Positions 54,935 to 63,933 of a stretch of 64,000 nucleotides of DNA are shown here, piece by piece; the first letter of the stretch is position 1; every line of letters starts with the position of its first letter. The position numbers were made by a program, and so were the translations under genes. Location: the NCBI RefSeq assembly GCF_027853235.1, contig NZ_WKJG01000050.1, positions 102,707 to 166,706 on the forward strand, given 5' to 3'. The DNA is from Aliibacillus thermotolerans (GTDB taxonomy: Bacteria > Bacillota > Bacilli > Bacillales > Marinococcaceae). The notes under the pieces are model-generated. The model saw only the letters and a program-made list of their open reading frames with translations, ran no database searches and was not told the origin of the DNA.

Positions 54935-55674
54935 TGTACTCCCTCACTCATTCTACTTGCTTTCTGAGCAAAATGTGCAGCTACTGTTCCCATCGAGTAA
55001 GGAGTTACTTGCACTCGCTGGAAACCCGATTTAATAAATAAAGAAGTAAGGGTATTTTTGTTCGGAAAGGCCATGGTCGACTCTTGTAACCATGAATATT
55101 CGTTGTAGCTATTTGCGACGTATTTTCCAAGTGCCGGCATCATTTTGGTAAAATAAAGCGAATATAAAGAGCGAATGTTTTTATTTTCCGGTTGTGACGT
55201 TTCTAAACAAACCGCAAGCCCGTCTTTCTTTAGCACACGATGCATCTCACGTAAGGCGGTTTCATAACTGGCGACATTTCTTAATCCGAATCCAATCGTT
55301 ACGTAATCAAAAGATTCGTCGGGAAACGGCAGTGCTAACGCATTGCCTTCCACAAATGTCACATTGGTAGAAGCCGTCTTTTTTAATTTCCCTTCTCCAA
55401 TGGACAACATGTTTCTGCTAAAATCAAGACCGATTACTTTCCCTTCTTTCCCAACTGCTTCAGCTAACTGAAGGGTCCAATCTCCTGTGCCGCAACAAAT
55501 ATCCAGAGCGATGCTTCCCGGGCGCACTTGCATTTGTTTCATGACATCTTTTCGCCACCGTTTATGTAAAGAAAAACTAATCACAGAATTCATATAATCA
55601 TATTTATCATAAATAGATTCAAAAACAGCATGTACCTTTTCTTCCTTTGGCTGTTGCACAATTTCTTTCTTCAT
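54931..55674 (-). CDS. menG: Demethylmenaquinone methyltransferase
   Basis: A 247-residue SAM methyltransferase for the last step of menaquinone synthesis, shared by classical and futalosine routes. DICCGTGDWTLQLAEAVG, GLDFSRNMLSIGEGK and the YVTIGFGLRNV signature of UbiE/MenG are present. It follows hepS directly (one base between reading frames) and overlaps the UbiA-like gene. Confidence 0.95.
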   Translation of the reverse strand: MKKEIVQQPKEEKVHAVFESIYDKYDYMNSVISFSLHKRWRKDVMKQMQVRPGSIALDICCGTGDWTLQLAEAVGKEGKVIGLDFSRNMLSIGEGKLKKTASTNVTFVEGNALALPFPDESFDYVTIGFGLRNVASYETALREMHRVLKKDGLAVCLETSQPENKNIRSLYSLYFTKMMPALGKYVANSYNEYSWLQESTMAFPNKNTLTSLFIKSGFQRVQVTPYSMGTVAAHFAQKASRMSEGVQ

Positions 55675-56487
55675 TTATATCTTCTCCGACTTCCGCAAAC
55701 CGACCCACGCGTGTAAACGTTCATATAAGGAAGTATTTTTTAGCGTTGGACTGACAGTTTGCAATTGTTTTTGCAGTAATTCTTCATACGTTTGAATCGC
55801 TTGATCTAATAGTCTTTTCGTATTTGCTGGTGGCCAATGGAAAGCAGTGAAAGTCTTTTCTCCTTCTGCATACCAATGGAGAGCATAAGCAATCGAAGTC
55901 AGCTTTTTGTGCGCCACTTGTTTTCTCTCTTTCAACAATCTTCTCAAAGTGAAAAATATTTCTGCTACCTGCTCCAGTTCTTTTTTCTCATAATATGTGG
56001 TTAAAGCAAAGATAAATCCAGCTTCAATGTCACGGATGTGATCGAGTAATTTCCTGAAGGATTCTCCTTCATAACAATGCAATTCCATCTTCGTTTCATT
56101 GATCGATTGAATTGTTTTACTAAACAAATGAAGAATCGGTTGATGCACACTTTTTGCTAATAATCGGTAATAAATACTACTGAAATAATCTCCTGCCAGC
56201 ACGGTTAATTGTCGTGTTTTTTTTTCCTTTTGGTTCACGATGTCACCTTGAAACACTTGCTCATGCGTGTCAAAGGCTGCTTGCGCAAAAAGTGCAGATA
56301 AAATTTGTTCACGCTTTTCCTCTTTGTTAAAAGGGGCGTCCCGCAAACATTCGAGCAAAAAATACACCAAATCACGATCTGCTTCGACGTAACCGGCGTA
56401 TTGTTGTAAATAAGAATGAGCGCTTAACTCTTTAAACTGTTGTTCAATTGTTGCAACTTCCTTCATATCATAATCCGGGTGTAACAT
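55675..56487 (-). CDS. hepS: Heptaprenyl diphosphate synthase component I
   Basis: A 270-residue helical regulatory subunit pairing with HepT. QAAFDTHEQV and RQLTVLAGDYFSSIYYRLLA are the best-conserved HepS segments. ATG at 56487 is 8 nt after GGGAGA; the TTG at 56529 is a weaker alternative. It heads the hepS-menG-ubiA-ubiX-mqnA-hepT transcript, driven by a strong extended -10 promoter. Confidence 0.88.
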   Translation of the reverse strand: MLHPDYDMKEVATIEQQFKELSAHSYLQQYAGYVEADRDLVYFLLECLRDAPFNKEEKREQILSALFAQAAFDTHEQVFQGDIVNQKEKKTRQLTVLAGDYFSSIYYRLLAKSVHQPILHLFSKTIQSINETKMELHCYEGESFRKLLDHIRDIEAGFIFALTTYYEKKELEQVAEIFFTLRRLLKERKQVAHKKLTSIAYALHWYAEGEKTFTAFHWPPANTKRLLDQAIQTYEELLQKQLQTVSPTLKNTSLYERLHAWVGLRKSEKI

Positions 56488-56566
56488 GTTAGATGTCTCC
56501 CATCGCACAAATATGGGTCTTCTTACCAATTATCAGTACTGATCTTATGAAAATCATAATGACCCT

Positions 56567-56596
56567 ATTATAGCATAGAATGGAACTTACTGTGAA
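56567..56596 (-). promoter_or_regulatory. Promoter of the hepS-menG-mqn-hepT operon
   Basis: Minus strand TTCACA (56591-56596), 18-bp spacer, TGCTATAAT (-10 at 56567-56572). Confidence 0.75.
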
Positions 56597-56623
56597 AGAC
56601 ATGACGAAATATGTAACTTCCGT

Positions 56624-56842
56624 TTACGTGCCCGCCTTTATTTCCCCATGACTCGTTTGAATTGTCGCTTTTCCTCTTACTTTGACCGCTGACGTATGTT
56701 CAGTGAACTGCGCGATCATCACTTCTCCACGATCCAGCTTTTCAGAATGATGAAATCTCGTATCGGAACCTCGCGTTAAACCGATGACATTGACACCGTC
56801 TTCTTCTGCTTTAATCACAATAAAATCATTATTTTCCCTCAT
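56624..56842 (-). CDS. mtrB: Tryptophan RNA-binding attenuation protein (TRAP)
   Basis: A 72-residue subunit of the 11-membered TRAP ring. [30 protein letters not shown] (RNA-contact region) and [17 protein letters not shown] match TRAP over the whole length. With tryptophan bound it wraps the GAG/UAG repeats upstream of trpE in this window. AGAGGAGGG precedes the ATG. It follows folE, as in the folE-mtrB operon of B. subtilis. Confidence 0.97.
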   Translation of the reverse strand: MRENNDFIVIKAEEDGVNVIGLTRGSDTRFHHSEKLDRGEVMIAQFTEHTSAVKVRGKATIQTSHGEIKAGT

Positions 56843-56863
56843 CTTACTTCCCTCCTCTTGTTC

Positions 56864-57433
56864 TTATGAATGACGAATTAAAGATAATACTTCCGCTCGT
56901 GCCGCCGCATCTTTTTCAAATGTTCCTCTCACGGCAGACGTCACCGTTTGAGCCCCCGGTTTCTTAATACCTCTCATCGTCATGCACATATGCTCCGCCT
57001 CCAAAACTACAATGACTCCATGAGGTTCTAAGGTTTCGACGATGGAGTTTGCAATCGTAGAAGTAATTCTTTCTTGCAGCTGTGGTCTTCGCGCAACAAC
57101 TTCAACTGTTCGGGCCAATTTACTAAGTCCGGTTACTTTCCCGCCTTTCGGAATATAACCGACATGGGCCTTGCCATAAAAGGGAACTAAGTGATGTTCG
57201 CATAACGAATAAAAAGGAATGTCACGAACGAGCACCAATTCTTCATGATCTTCTCCAAACACCGTTTGCAAATGTTTTTTCGGGTCTTCATTCATACCTT
57301 GGAATACTTCTTCATACATTCTTGCGACCCGTTTTGGTGTGTCAAGAAGTCCTTCTCTCGTTGGATCTTCTCCTACTGCTTCTAATATCATTTTTACTGC
57401 TTCTTCTATTTTTTCATGGTCCACACTTCCCAC
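56864..57433 (-). CDS. folE: GTP cyclohydrolase I (FolE, zinc type)
   Basis: A 189-residue enzyme starting folate synthesis. Zinc ligands are in [10 protein letters not shown] and [17 protein letters not shown] and RPQLQERIT complete the active site. GTG at 57433 follows GGAGG by 8 nt. It is cotranscribed with mtrB. The hbs gene normally found between spoIVA and folE in B. subtilis is not present. Confidence 0.96.
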   Translation of the reverse strand: MGSVDHEKIEEAVKMILEAVGEDPTREGLLDTPKRVARMYEEVFQGMNEDPKKHLQTVFGEDHEELVLVRDIPFYSLCEHHLVPFYGKAHVGYIPKGGKVTGLSKLARTVEVVARRPQLQERITSTIANSIVETLEPHGVIVVLEAEHMCMTMRGIKKPGAQTVTSAVRGTFEKDAAARAEVLSLIRHS

Positions 57434-57483
57434 TCATTTTTCCTCCAATCAACTGTTTGTGTAACCTTTGAAAAATTTTAGCA

Positions 57484-57512
57484 TATGGGTATTGATAAAT
57501 CAAAATATACTG
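57484..57512 (-). promoter_or_regulatory. Promoter of folE-mtrB
   Basis: Minus strand TTGATT, 17-bp spacer, TGCTAAAAT, about 50 nt upstream of folE. Just upstream lies an AT-rich palindrome (TTTACAATAATATTATTATGTAAA, read as two arms around AATAATATTATT). Confidence 0.55.
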
Positions 57513-57556
57513 CATATCTTTACAATAATATTATTATGTAAACTTATGTAACGAAA

Positions 57557-57585
57557 CAAAAAGAAGCAGCTGCTTATGCCGCTTC
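57557..57585 (-). terminator. Intrinsic terminator of spoIVA
   Basis: Minus strand GAAGCGGC ... GCTGCTTC (one G-U pair) followed by TTTTTGTTTC, 10 bp after the stop codon. Confidence 0.75.
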
Positions 57586-57594
57586 CGTGAAATA

Positions 57595-59076
57595 TTATAA
57601 TATGATTGCAATTAAACCACCGGAACCTTCATTAATAATTCTTTCTAACGTCTCTTTTAACTTGTATCGAGCGTTCTCAGGCATCAGTGATAATTTTGCT
57701 TGGATTCCTTCTCTCACAATCGAATTTAACGATCGGCCAAATATGTCCGAATCCCATATGGAAAGAGGGTTTTCTTCAAAGTCTTGCATCAAGTAACGAA
57801 CGAGTTCTTCACTTTGTTTTTCCGTTCCAATAATTGGGGCAAATTCTGATTCAACATCTACTTTTATCATGTGAATGGATGGTGCCACTGCTTTTAAACG
57901 AACGCCAAAGCGCGAGCCTTGTCGGATAATTTCCGGCTCGTCAAGACTCATATCAGTAAGCGCGGGGGCAGCTATTCCATAACCTGTTTGTTTTACCATT
58001 TTCAGCGCGTCACTCACTTGATCGTATTCCTTTTTTGCATAAGCAAAATCTTGCATCAGCTGAAGTAAATGGTCTTTCCCCCTAATTTCCGTCCCAACCA
58101 CTTCTTTTAACACTTGATCATATAAGTGGTCGGGTGCATATAAGTCAATTTCTGCGATTCCCTGCCCCATTTCAATCCCTGCAAGACTTGCCTCTTCAAT
58201 AAATTCAAAATCATGAGCAAATTGGTAAACAACACGATCAACATCACGAAGTCGCCGAATGTCTTTGACCGTATTTCTCACTGATTCTTCATATTCTTCC
58301 CTCAGCCAATGATCTTGTCTTAATACCATGACCCAGCTTGGCAAATTAACGTTTACTTCATGAACCGGAAATTCAAACAACACTTCTCTTAATACGTGAT
58401 TGATGTCATGTTCTGTCATACTCTCTACACTTAAAGCAAGCACGGGGATGTCATGGGTTTCCGACAACTCCCTTTGCAATGCTTCGGTTTCCGGATCATG
58501 CGGACGTACGCTATTTATAATCATAATAAACGGTTTTCCGACTTCTTTTAGCTCTTCAATGACCCGTTCTTCCGCTTCCACATAATCTTCCCGAGGAATT
58601 TCTCCCACTGAACCGTCCGTCGTGATGACTACGCCTAAGGTGGAGTGTTCTTGAATCACTTTTCTCGTTCCAATTTCCGCTGCTTCTTGGAATGGAATTG
58701 GATCTTCATACCACGGGGTGTTAATCATCCGCGGACCGTTTTCATCTTCGTATCCCTTTGCTCCTTCAACGGCATAACCAACACAATCCACCAGTCTTAC
58801 ATTGACATCGAGTCCTTCGTCGACATGTAGAGAAACAGCATTATTCGGAACAAATTTCGGTTCTGTTGTCATGATCGTTCTTCCTGCCGCGCTTTGCGGT
58901 AGTTCATCTTGTGCCCTGGCTCGTTCCGTTTCGCTTTCCATATTCGGAAGGACGACAAGTTCCATAAACTTTTTAATAAACGTCGATTTACCGGTTCGGA
59001 CTGCCCCGACGACGCCAAGATAAATGTCTCCTCCAGTCCGTTCAGCGATATCTTTAAAGATATCTATTTTTTCCAC
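57595..59076 (-). CDS. spoIVA: Stage IV sporulation protein A (coat morphogenetic ATPase)
   Basis: A 493-residue cytoskeletal ATPase that polymerises on the forespore surface as the coat basement layer. The N-terminal Walker A is GVVGAVRTGKSTF (about 21-33) with Walker B DCVGYAVEGAKGYEDENGP; the C-terminal 30 residues (ARYKLKETLERIINEGSGGLIAIIL) match the membrane-targeting end. The GTG start follows AGGAGGGG. A sigma-E promoter is visible upstream. The length equals that of B. subtilis SpoIVA. Confidence 0.97.
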   Translation of the reverse strand: MEKIDIFKDIAERTGGDIYLGVVGAVRTGKSTFIKKFMELVVLPNMESETERARAQDELPQSAAGRTIMTTEPKFVPNNAVSLHVDEGLDVNVRLVDCVGYAVEGAKGYEDENGPRMINTPWYEDPIPFQEAAEIGTRKVIQEHSTLGVVITTDGSVGEIPREDYVEAEERVIEELKEVGKPFIMIINSVRPHDPETEALQRELSETHDIPVLALSVESMTEHDINHVLREVLFEFPVHEVNVNLPSWVMVLRQDHWLREEYEESVRNTVKDIRRLRDVDRVVYQFAHDFEFIEEASLAGIEMGQGIAEIDLYAPDHLYDQVLKEVVGTEIRGKDHLLQLMQDFAYAKKEYDQVSDALKMVKQTGYGIAAPALTDMSLDEPEIIRQGSRFGVRLKAVAPSIHMIKVDVESEFAPIIGTEKQSEELVRYLMQDFEENPLSIWDSDIFGRSLNSIVREGIQAKLSLMPENARYKLKETLERIINEGSGGLIAIIL

Positions 59077-59131
59077 TAGATCCCCTCCTATTCATATCCT
59101 CCGATACCGGTCTTACATGTATGACACTATA

Positions 59132-59159
59132 TATGTATGACTGTGTCCTACAGATATGA
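59132..59159 (-). promoter_or_regulatory. Sigma-E promoter of spoIVA
   Basis: Minus strand TCATATC (59153-59159), 13-bp spacer, CATACATA (59132-59139). This fits the sigma-E consensus KMATATT / CATACAWT. Confidence 0.7.
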
Positions 59160-59191
59160 CCGATTTTGAATAGAGAGGGTTACGCATCCCT

Positions 59192-59914
59192 TTATTCCAC
59201 CATAAAAATGGGATCTTCATTTTCATCGATCGTATACGGAACAGAAAATGCCGGAACGATAGGAGAATGATCGGTTAAAATTTGTCTGACATCATCCCCG
59301 GGTTGAAAAGAATGATCATATCTTTCTAACATCATATGAATGTCTATGGCATAATCAATCAACACATTTCCGTATTGGTCAATCATCAACGGCAAATAAT
59401 TCGACTCATGATAAGGACTTTCAACGCTTAAGTCCCGATGATAGTCTAACCTTTCTTCATCTAAACGATAGATTCCAATTCCGATTGCTTCCCCAATGGG
59501 TAAATATTCATGCTTGGAAATATATTGACGGACTGCTCGCTCTAGCTCTTGAATTTCTCTTAACACGCGCAAATCAATGAGTTTCACTTCGGCACGCTCT
59601 TCGGGATCAATTAATACGTATTGATAAGGTCCGCCGCTTTCAAAAGAATTGCCCGGTGGTTCGGATAAATACCGTGGCAACAACTTGCGAAAATCAATGA
59701 CATATTTTTGATATATGGGTGTATCTTCGTCTTTTGTTTGAATGGGAAGTACTCCTGTATCTTCTCTAAACTGGTCCACTGCTCTCTGGACAGATTCTAT
59801 TTGATCTTCATAAGGAATTTGGTTTTCCACTCTTTTCTCTTGTGGATACATGCACCCTGAGAAAAGAAAGAGCACACTAAATCCGATCATGCACAGGCGA
59901 AGAAACCGTGTCAC
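59192..59914 (-). CDS. yphF: YphF-like lipoprotein
   Basis: A 240-residue secreted lipoprotein. The start is GTG at 59914, after GTGGAGGTGG, giving a short signal peptide ending in LFLFSGC (lipobox Cys about 20). The mature part is hydrophilic with no known catalytic motif (QIESVQRAVDQFREDTGVLPIQ). Position between yphE and spoIVA identifies YphF. The longer frame from 59944 would mask the signal peptide. Function unknown; a sporulation link is suggested by neighbours only. Confidence 0.82.
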   Translation of the reverse strand: MTRFLRLCMIGFSVLFLFSGCMYPQEKRVENQIPYEDQIESVQRAVDQFREDTGVLPIQTKDEDTPIYQKYVIDFRKLLPRYLSEPPGNSFESGGPYQYVLIDPEERAEVKLIDLRVLREIQELERAVRQYISKHEYLPIGEAIGIGIYRLDEERLDYHRDLSVESPYHESNYLPLMIDQYGNVLIDYAIDIHMMLERYDHSFQPGDDVRQILTDHSPIVPAFSVPYTIDENEDPIFMVE

Positions 59915-59944
59915 TTTACCACCTCCACTTCCATAGCAGTCCAT

Positions 59945-60139
59945 CTATTCTGCCAATGGTCCTCCAAAAACAATCACAATCATAATGATACCTCCAATGA
60001 CGAGACATATAAAAGCAATCACTAAGACAATGAAACGTAAAATGGAAGGCAATTTTTGTGCAAATATCGTTGCTCCTGCGGAAACAAACATTAAAAAGAT
60101 GCCAAAAAATGAGACCCACATACTTTCTAGCGCAGTCAT
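59945..60139 (-). CDS. yphE: YphE-like small membrane protein (DUF2768)
   Basis: A 64-residue protein with two hydrophobic helices (WVSFFGIFLMFVSAGATIFA and FIVLVIAFICLVIGGIIMIV) separated by a short basic loop. The family and place beside yphF match B. subtilis YphE. GAAGGAGG precedes the ATG. An extended -10 (TGTTATAAT, -10 at 60169-60174) lies upstream. Function unknown. Confidence 0.8.
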   Translation of the reverse strand: MTALESMWVSFFGIFLMFVSAGATIFAQKLPSILRFIVLVIAFICLVIGGIIMIVIVFGGPLAE

Positions 60140-60168
60140 AATACAAATCCTCCTTCATTTCAGCCCCT

Positions 60169-60174
60169 ATTATA
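60169..60174 (-). promoter_or_regulatory. Extended -10 promoter of yphE
   Basis: Minus strand TGTTATAAT about 30 nt upstream of yphE; the -35 is not convincing. Confidence 0.45.
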
Positions 60175-60199
60175 ACATCATTTTTATTTTAAACATGAA

Positions 60200-60233
60200 A
60201 ACTAGTCGGAATCGGGGTGAATTCCGACTAGTT
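60200..60233 (-). terminator. Intrinsic terminator after the spoVIF-like gene
   Basis: Perfect 13-bp stem AACTAGTCGGAAT / ATTCCGACTAGTT with an 8-nt loop; TTTTCATGTTT follows on the minus strand. It lies about 80 bp past the stop codon. Confidence 0.65.
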
Positions 60234-60314
60234 GATGACTTATTCTTCCTTCTCAAACAGCCTTTCTTCATTCGCCAACATTAGAGACGGACGTTCATGC
60301 GGGAGAGACAAGCG

Positions 60315-60578
60315 TTATTTCGATTGAAACCACTTACTTATAGAAGAGAGGTCCATTGGTATATTGTTGTTGACAATCGCATTTACTAACTCATCTTCTT
60401 GTTGTTTAGACACTTTTCTTCCTGCCAATCGAGCGACATCTGAGATGACTTTTCTTACTGTTTTCTCATCTTGAAAATCTGCGTTACTTAACGATTGAGC
60501 TAATCTCAGCAAATCTTCTTGTTTTACATTCGTCTCTTTTTCAATCTGATCAAATATATTGTCGTTGTCGTATCGCAT
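60315..60578 (-). CDS. spoVIF: Stage VI sporulation protein F family (SpoVIF)
   Basis: An 87-residue helical protein of the SpoVIF/YjcC family: IFDQIEKETNVKQEDLLRLAQSL, FQDEKTVRKVISDVARLAGRKVS and the ending PMDLSSISKWF. In B. subtilis this coat-assembly factor is made late in the mother cell under sigma-K. A sigma-K-type promoter is present here. In B. subtilis the gene lies near yjcB; here it sits between yphE and gpsA. AGGAGG precedes the ATG. Confidence 0.82.
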   Translation of the reverse strand: MRYDNDNIFDQIEKETNVKQEDLLRLAQSLSNADFQDEKTVRKVISDVARLAGRKVSKQQEDELVNAIVNNNIPMDLSSISKWFQSK

Positions 60579-60605
60579 AAACAGCCTCCTTTCATCCTGT
60601 CAACG

Positions 60606-60632
60606 TATTTTATGCATAGGAAAAAGAGGCGT
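60606..60632 (-). promoter_or_regulatory. Sigma-K-type promoter of spoVIF
   Basis: Minus strand AC (60631-60632), 16-bp spacer, CATAAAATA (60606-60614), matching AC-N16-CATANNNTA. Confidence 0.6.
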
Positions 60633-60662
60633 GCTATCTTTGAGCGACAATAGACAATACAA

Positions 60663-61694
60663 CTAATTATTTTTATCAAAAAGTAAAGACAAATGTTCTT
60701 CTTCCTGTTTTCGACCTCGTTTCATTAACTGTTGAGCGGCTTCCACGGGAGATGCGTCTTCAAATAGTACGGTATAGAGAGCGTTTGTAATCGGCATGTC
60801 GACTTGTAATCGCTTGGAAAGCTCATGTACCGCTTTCGTCGTTCGAATCCCTTCCACCACCATATCCATTTCTTCCAATACTTCCGTGACGCTTTTTCCA
60901 CTTCCTATTTTGTAACCTGCACGCCAATTTCTACTATGCTGACTCGTGCAAGTAACAATTAAATCCCCTAATCCCGTTAGCCCTGTAAATGTTAACGGAT
61001 TTGCTCCTAGGTTGACACCGAGACGAACAATTTCAGCAAGTCCCCTCGTCATGAGAGCTGCTTTCGCATTATCTCCGTAACCAAGCCCATCATTTAATCC
61101 AATTCCTAATGCAATAATATTTTTTAATGCCCCTCCAATTTCCACTCCGATGATATCTTTATTCGTATAGACACGAAAATAATGATTCATAAAAAGATCC
61201 TGCACTTTTTCTGCTAATTGGATGGACGTTGATGACACCGTTACGGTAGTCGGTTTCCGGTCGCTTACTTCTTCTGCATGACTAGGACCAGACAATACGA
61301 CAATTGGTCTTTTTGATTCATCCGGTAATTCTTCCGCTATCATTTCAGAGACACGTAAATGAGTGTCAGGTTCAATTCCTTTGGAAGCATGAATCAGAAC
61401 GGCTTCCTGAGGAATGAATGGTGAAACTTTTTTGACTGTTTCCCGCATCGCTTGCGTCGGGACAACCAGTAATATGTAATCTGCTGCACGAACACAATTT
61501 TCGATATCCGTTGTGGCAACAATCGAAGCTGGAATGGTGCGTTTCGGCAAGTACATTTCATTTGTATGATATTTATTCAGTTCTTCCGCTTGTTCTCGTC
61601 GTCTCGTCCATAACTTTACTTGATGACCGTTATCTGCGAGAACAAGTGCCAGAGCAGTTCCCCAACTACCTGCGCCGATCACTGCTACATTCAT
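60663..61694 (-). CDS. gpsA: Glycerol-3-phosphate dehydrogenase [NAD(P)+]
   Basis: A 343-residue enzyme making sn-glycerol-3-phosphate for phospholipids. VAVIGAGSWGTALALVLADNG binds the cofactor; GALKNIIALGIG carries the catalytic Lys and LTGLGDLIVTC follows. ATG at 61694 follows AAAGGAG; an upstream ATG lacks support. It is next to plsY, whose product uses glycerol-3-phosphate. Confidence 0.96.
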   Translation of the reverse strand: MNVAVIGAGSWGTALALVLADNGHQVKLWTRRREQAEELNKYHTNEMYLPKRTIPASIVATTDIENCVRAADYILLVVPTQAMRETVKKVSPFIPQEAVLIHASKGIEPDTHLRVSEMIAEELPDESKRPIVVLSGPSHAEEVSDRKPTTVTVSSTSIQLAEKVQDLFMNHYFRVYTNKDIIGVEIGGALKNIIALGIGLNDGLGYGDNAKAALMTRGLAEIVRLGVNLGANPLTFTGLTGLGDLIVTCTSQHSRNWRAGYKIGSGKSVTEVLEEMDMVVEGIRTTKAVHELSKRLQVDMPITNALYTVLFEDASPVEAAQQLMKRGRKQEEEHLSLLFDKNN

Positions 61695-61711
61695 TCTTTT
61701 TTCTCCTTTCG

Positions 61712-62356
61712 TCAAGCTTTTTTTTCTCCAATTTTATTTTCCGTTCCATTTAAAAGTCGTTTAATATTTTCTCGATGTTTCCAGACAGAAATAACTCCTA
61801 ATAATGTCGTTAAATATATATAAGGCGAAGGATGATCATAATGTTGATTTGTCACCATTAATATAATTGGTGTGCCGGCTGCGAAAATTAACGACCCGAG
61901 AGAAACATAGCGAGTAATAAAAATGGATAAAATAGCGATGATGCCAATATATACAGCCGGGAAAAAGACAAGGCTTCCTACAACACCGATTGCCGTCGCC
62001 ACTCCTTTTCCACCTTTAAAACGAAAATAAATAGGCCAATTATGACCAAGAATGGCCGCAAGCCCGGCAAGTGCAGGTGCTATCCCTTCTATTTCACCAA
62101 CAGTGGTCCAAGTCGGCAAAACATCCCAATATTCTATTCCGCGTGCAATCCAAACCGAAACAACTCCTTTTAAAATATCCAGTGATAATACGAGAATGGC
62201 AGGTCCTTTCCCTAGAACCCTTAAAATGTTGGTAGCACCAGCATTGCCACTCCCATGTTCTCTAATGTCAATTTTTTTTATTTGCCAAGCGACCACATAA
62301 CTAAAGCTAATAGAACCTAACAAGTATGCGATGATGATTGAAACAATCAGCTCCAT
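61712..62356 (-). CDS. plsY: Acyl-phosphate:glycerol-3-phosphate acyltransferase
   Basis: A 214-residue integral membrane acyltransferase with five helices. GSGNAGATNILRVLG, RFKGGKGVATAIG and the final IKRLLNGTENK loop are PlsY motifs. It starts phosphatidic acid synthesis. It sits between der and gpsA; in B. subtilis plsY lies elsewhere, near parE. GGGGAGAGG precedes the ATG. Confidence 0.95.
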   Translation of the reverse strand: MELIVSIIIAYLLGSISFSYVVAWQIKKIDIREHGSGNAGATNILRVLGKGPAILVLSLDILKGVVSVWIARGIEYWDVLPTWTTVGEIEGIAPALAGLAAILGHNWPIYFRFKGGKGVATAIGVVGSLVFFPAVYIGIIAILSIFITRYVSLGSLIFAAGTPIILMVTNQHYDHPSPYIYLTTLLGVISVWKHRENIKRLLNGTENKIGEKKA

Positions 62357-62374
62357 CTTTTCCTCTCCCCAAAG

Positions 62375-63688
62375 CTAGTCGTTTTTCTTTCTAGCAATCA
62401 ATCGTATTGGTGTTCCTTCAAAATGAAAAGCTTCCCTTAGTTTGTTTTCCAAATAACGACGATATGAAAAATGTAACAGTTCTGGATCATTGACAAATAA
62501 AACGATTGTAGGTGGTGCAACAGCCACTTGCGTTGCATAATTGATGCGGAGACGTTTATTATTTTCCGTTGGCGCCGGATTCATCACCACTGCGTCCAAA
62601 ATTACATCGTTCAACACGTTGGTTGGTACACGTAAATGATGATTATCTGCAACTTGCTTCACTGTTGGCAACAAGTGCTGGAGACGAGATTTTGTTTTTG
62701 CTGATAAAAATAAAACCGGGGCATATGTTAAAAATTGAAATTCTTGCCGTACTTTTTCAGTAAACTTCGCCATCGTTTGATGATCTTTTTCAACGGCATC
62801 CCATTTGTTTACTACGATAATAACGGCTCGTCCTGCCTCATGGGCATATCCAGCAATTCGTTTATCTTGTTCGCGAATTCCTTCTTCCCCATTTAATACG
62901 ACAAGTACAACGTCAGCACTTTCCATCGCTTTTAACGCTCGCAGAACACTATATTTTTCCGTAGATTCATATACCTTTCCCTTTTTTCTCATCCCGGCTG
63001 TATCAATAATGACATATTCTTGGTCTTCAAATTCAAACATCGTATCCACGGCATCTCGCGTTGTTCCTGGAATATCACTAACAATGACCCGTTCTTCCCC
63101 TAAAACCGCGTTCACTAAAGATGATTTTCCAACATTTGGGCGGCCGATAACGGCGATCCGAATCGTATCTTCGTCGTATTCTTCTGATTCTTCATCGGGA
63201 AAGTGATGAATGACCGCATCTAACATGTCACCCAGACCGCGCCCATGTGCTCCGGAGATTCCAAATACTTCTCCGAATCCTAAAGAATAAAAATCATACA
63301 CATTTTCTTCCATGTTTGGATGATCAATTTTATTTACGCCAACGACGACTGGTTTATTGGAACGTCTAAGCATATCCGCTATTTCGCGATCTGCTCCGGT
63401 CACTCCGTCTCTTCCATTGACTAAAAAAATAATGACGTCTGCTTCATCAATTGCTATTTCCGCTTGTTCACGCATTTGAACTCGAAGCGGTTCTTCTCCT
63501 AAATCAATCCCACCGGTATCAATAAGATAAAACTCTCGATGTAACCATTCCGTTAAGCGATATAAACGATCTCGAGTCACACCTGGTATATCTTCGACAA
63601 TGGCAACCCTTTCTCCAACCATCCGGTTAAAAATCGTTGACTTCCCAACATTTGGTCGTCCAACGATTGCAACGACTGATTTTGTCAT
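62375..63688 (-). CDS. der: Ribosome biogenesis GTPase Der (EngA)
   Basis: A 437-residue protein with two tandem GTPase domains (P-loops GRPNVGKST about 10-18 and GRPNVGKSS about 180-188; NKID and NKWD) and a C-terminal KH-like domain. It is essential for 50S assembly. ATG at 63688 ([10 protein letters not shown]) follows GGGAGG by about 11 nt; the upstream in-frame ATG would add an atypical leader. It is the upstream gene of der-plsY-gpsA. Confidence 0.96.
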   Translation of the reverse strand: MTKSVVAIVGRPNVGKSTIFNRMVGERVAIVEDIPGVTRDRLYRLTEWLHREFYLIDTGGIDLGEEPLRVQMREQAEIAIDEADVIIFLVNGRDGVTGADREIADMLRRSNKPVVVGVNKIDHPNMEENVYDFYSLGFGEVFGISGAHGRGLGDMLDAVIHHFPDEESEEYDEDTIRIAVIGRPNVGKSSLVNAVLGEERVIVSDIPGTTRDAVDTMFEFEDQEYVIIDTAGMRKKGKVYESTEKYSVLRALKAMESADVVLVVLNGEEGIREQDKRIAGYAHEAGRAVIIVVNKWDAVEKDHQTMAKFTEKVRQEFQFLTYAPVLFLSAKTKSRLQHLLPTVKQVADNHHLRVPTNVLNDVILDAVVMNPAPTENNKRLRINYATQVAVAPPTIVLFVNDPELLHFSYRRYLENKLREAFHFEGTPIRLIARKKND

Positions 63689-63835
63689 ACGTAAACGTTC
63701 CTCCCTCAATAAAGTAAGAATATCTTCCAAATGCTCGCTTATTCTCAAAATTTCATAGACACTGTTTTACACCTAACAGCACTTCCACCTTATAAAAGGA
63801 TAATCACAGAATATTCTAACAGGGTGAAGCCCATC

Positions 63836-63904
63836 CTAACGTCCAAACGACTGGATAAGTTTGGAAATTGATATGACCGTGCATAACGTCTCCACATCAT
63901 TCAT
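63836..63904 (-). CDS. Possible 22-residue small ORF upstream of der
   Basis: ATG preceded by GGGAGGGTGAG at a 7-10 nt spacing, encoding 22 residues (MNDVETLCTVISISKLIQSF...). The rest of the 312-bp stretch upstream of der holds only AT-rich DNA and a 10-bp palindrome AGAATATTCT. No family is recognised. Confidence 0.3.
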   Translation of the reverse strand: MNDVETLCTVISISKLIQSFGR

Positions 63905-63933
63905 GGTCGCTCACCCTCCCATTTCTCTCCGGA

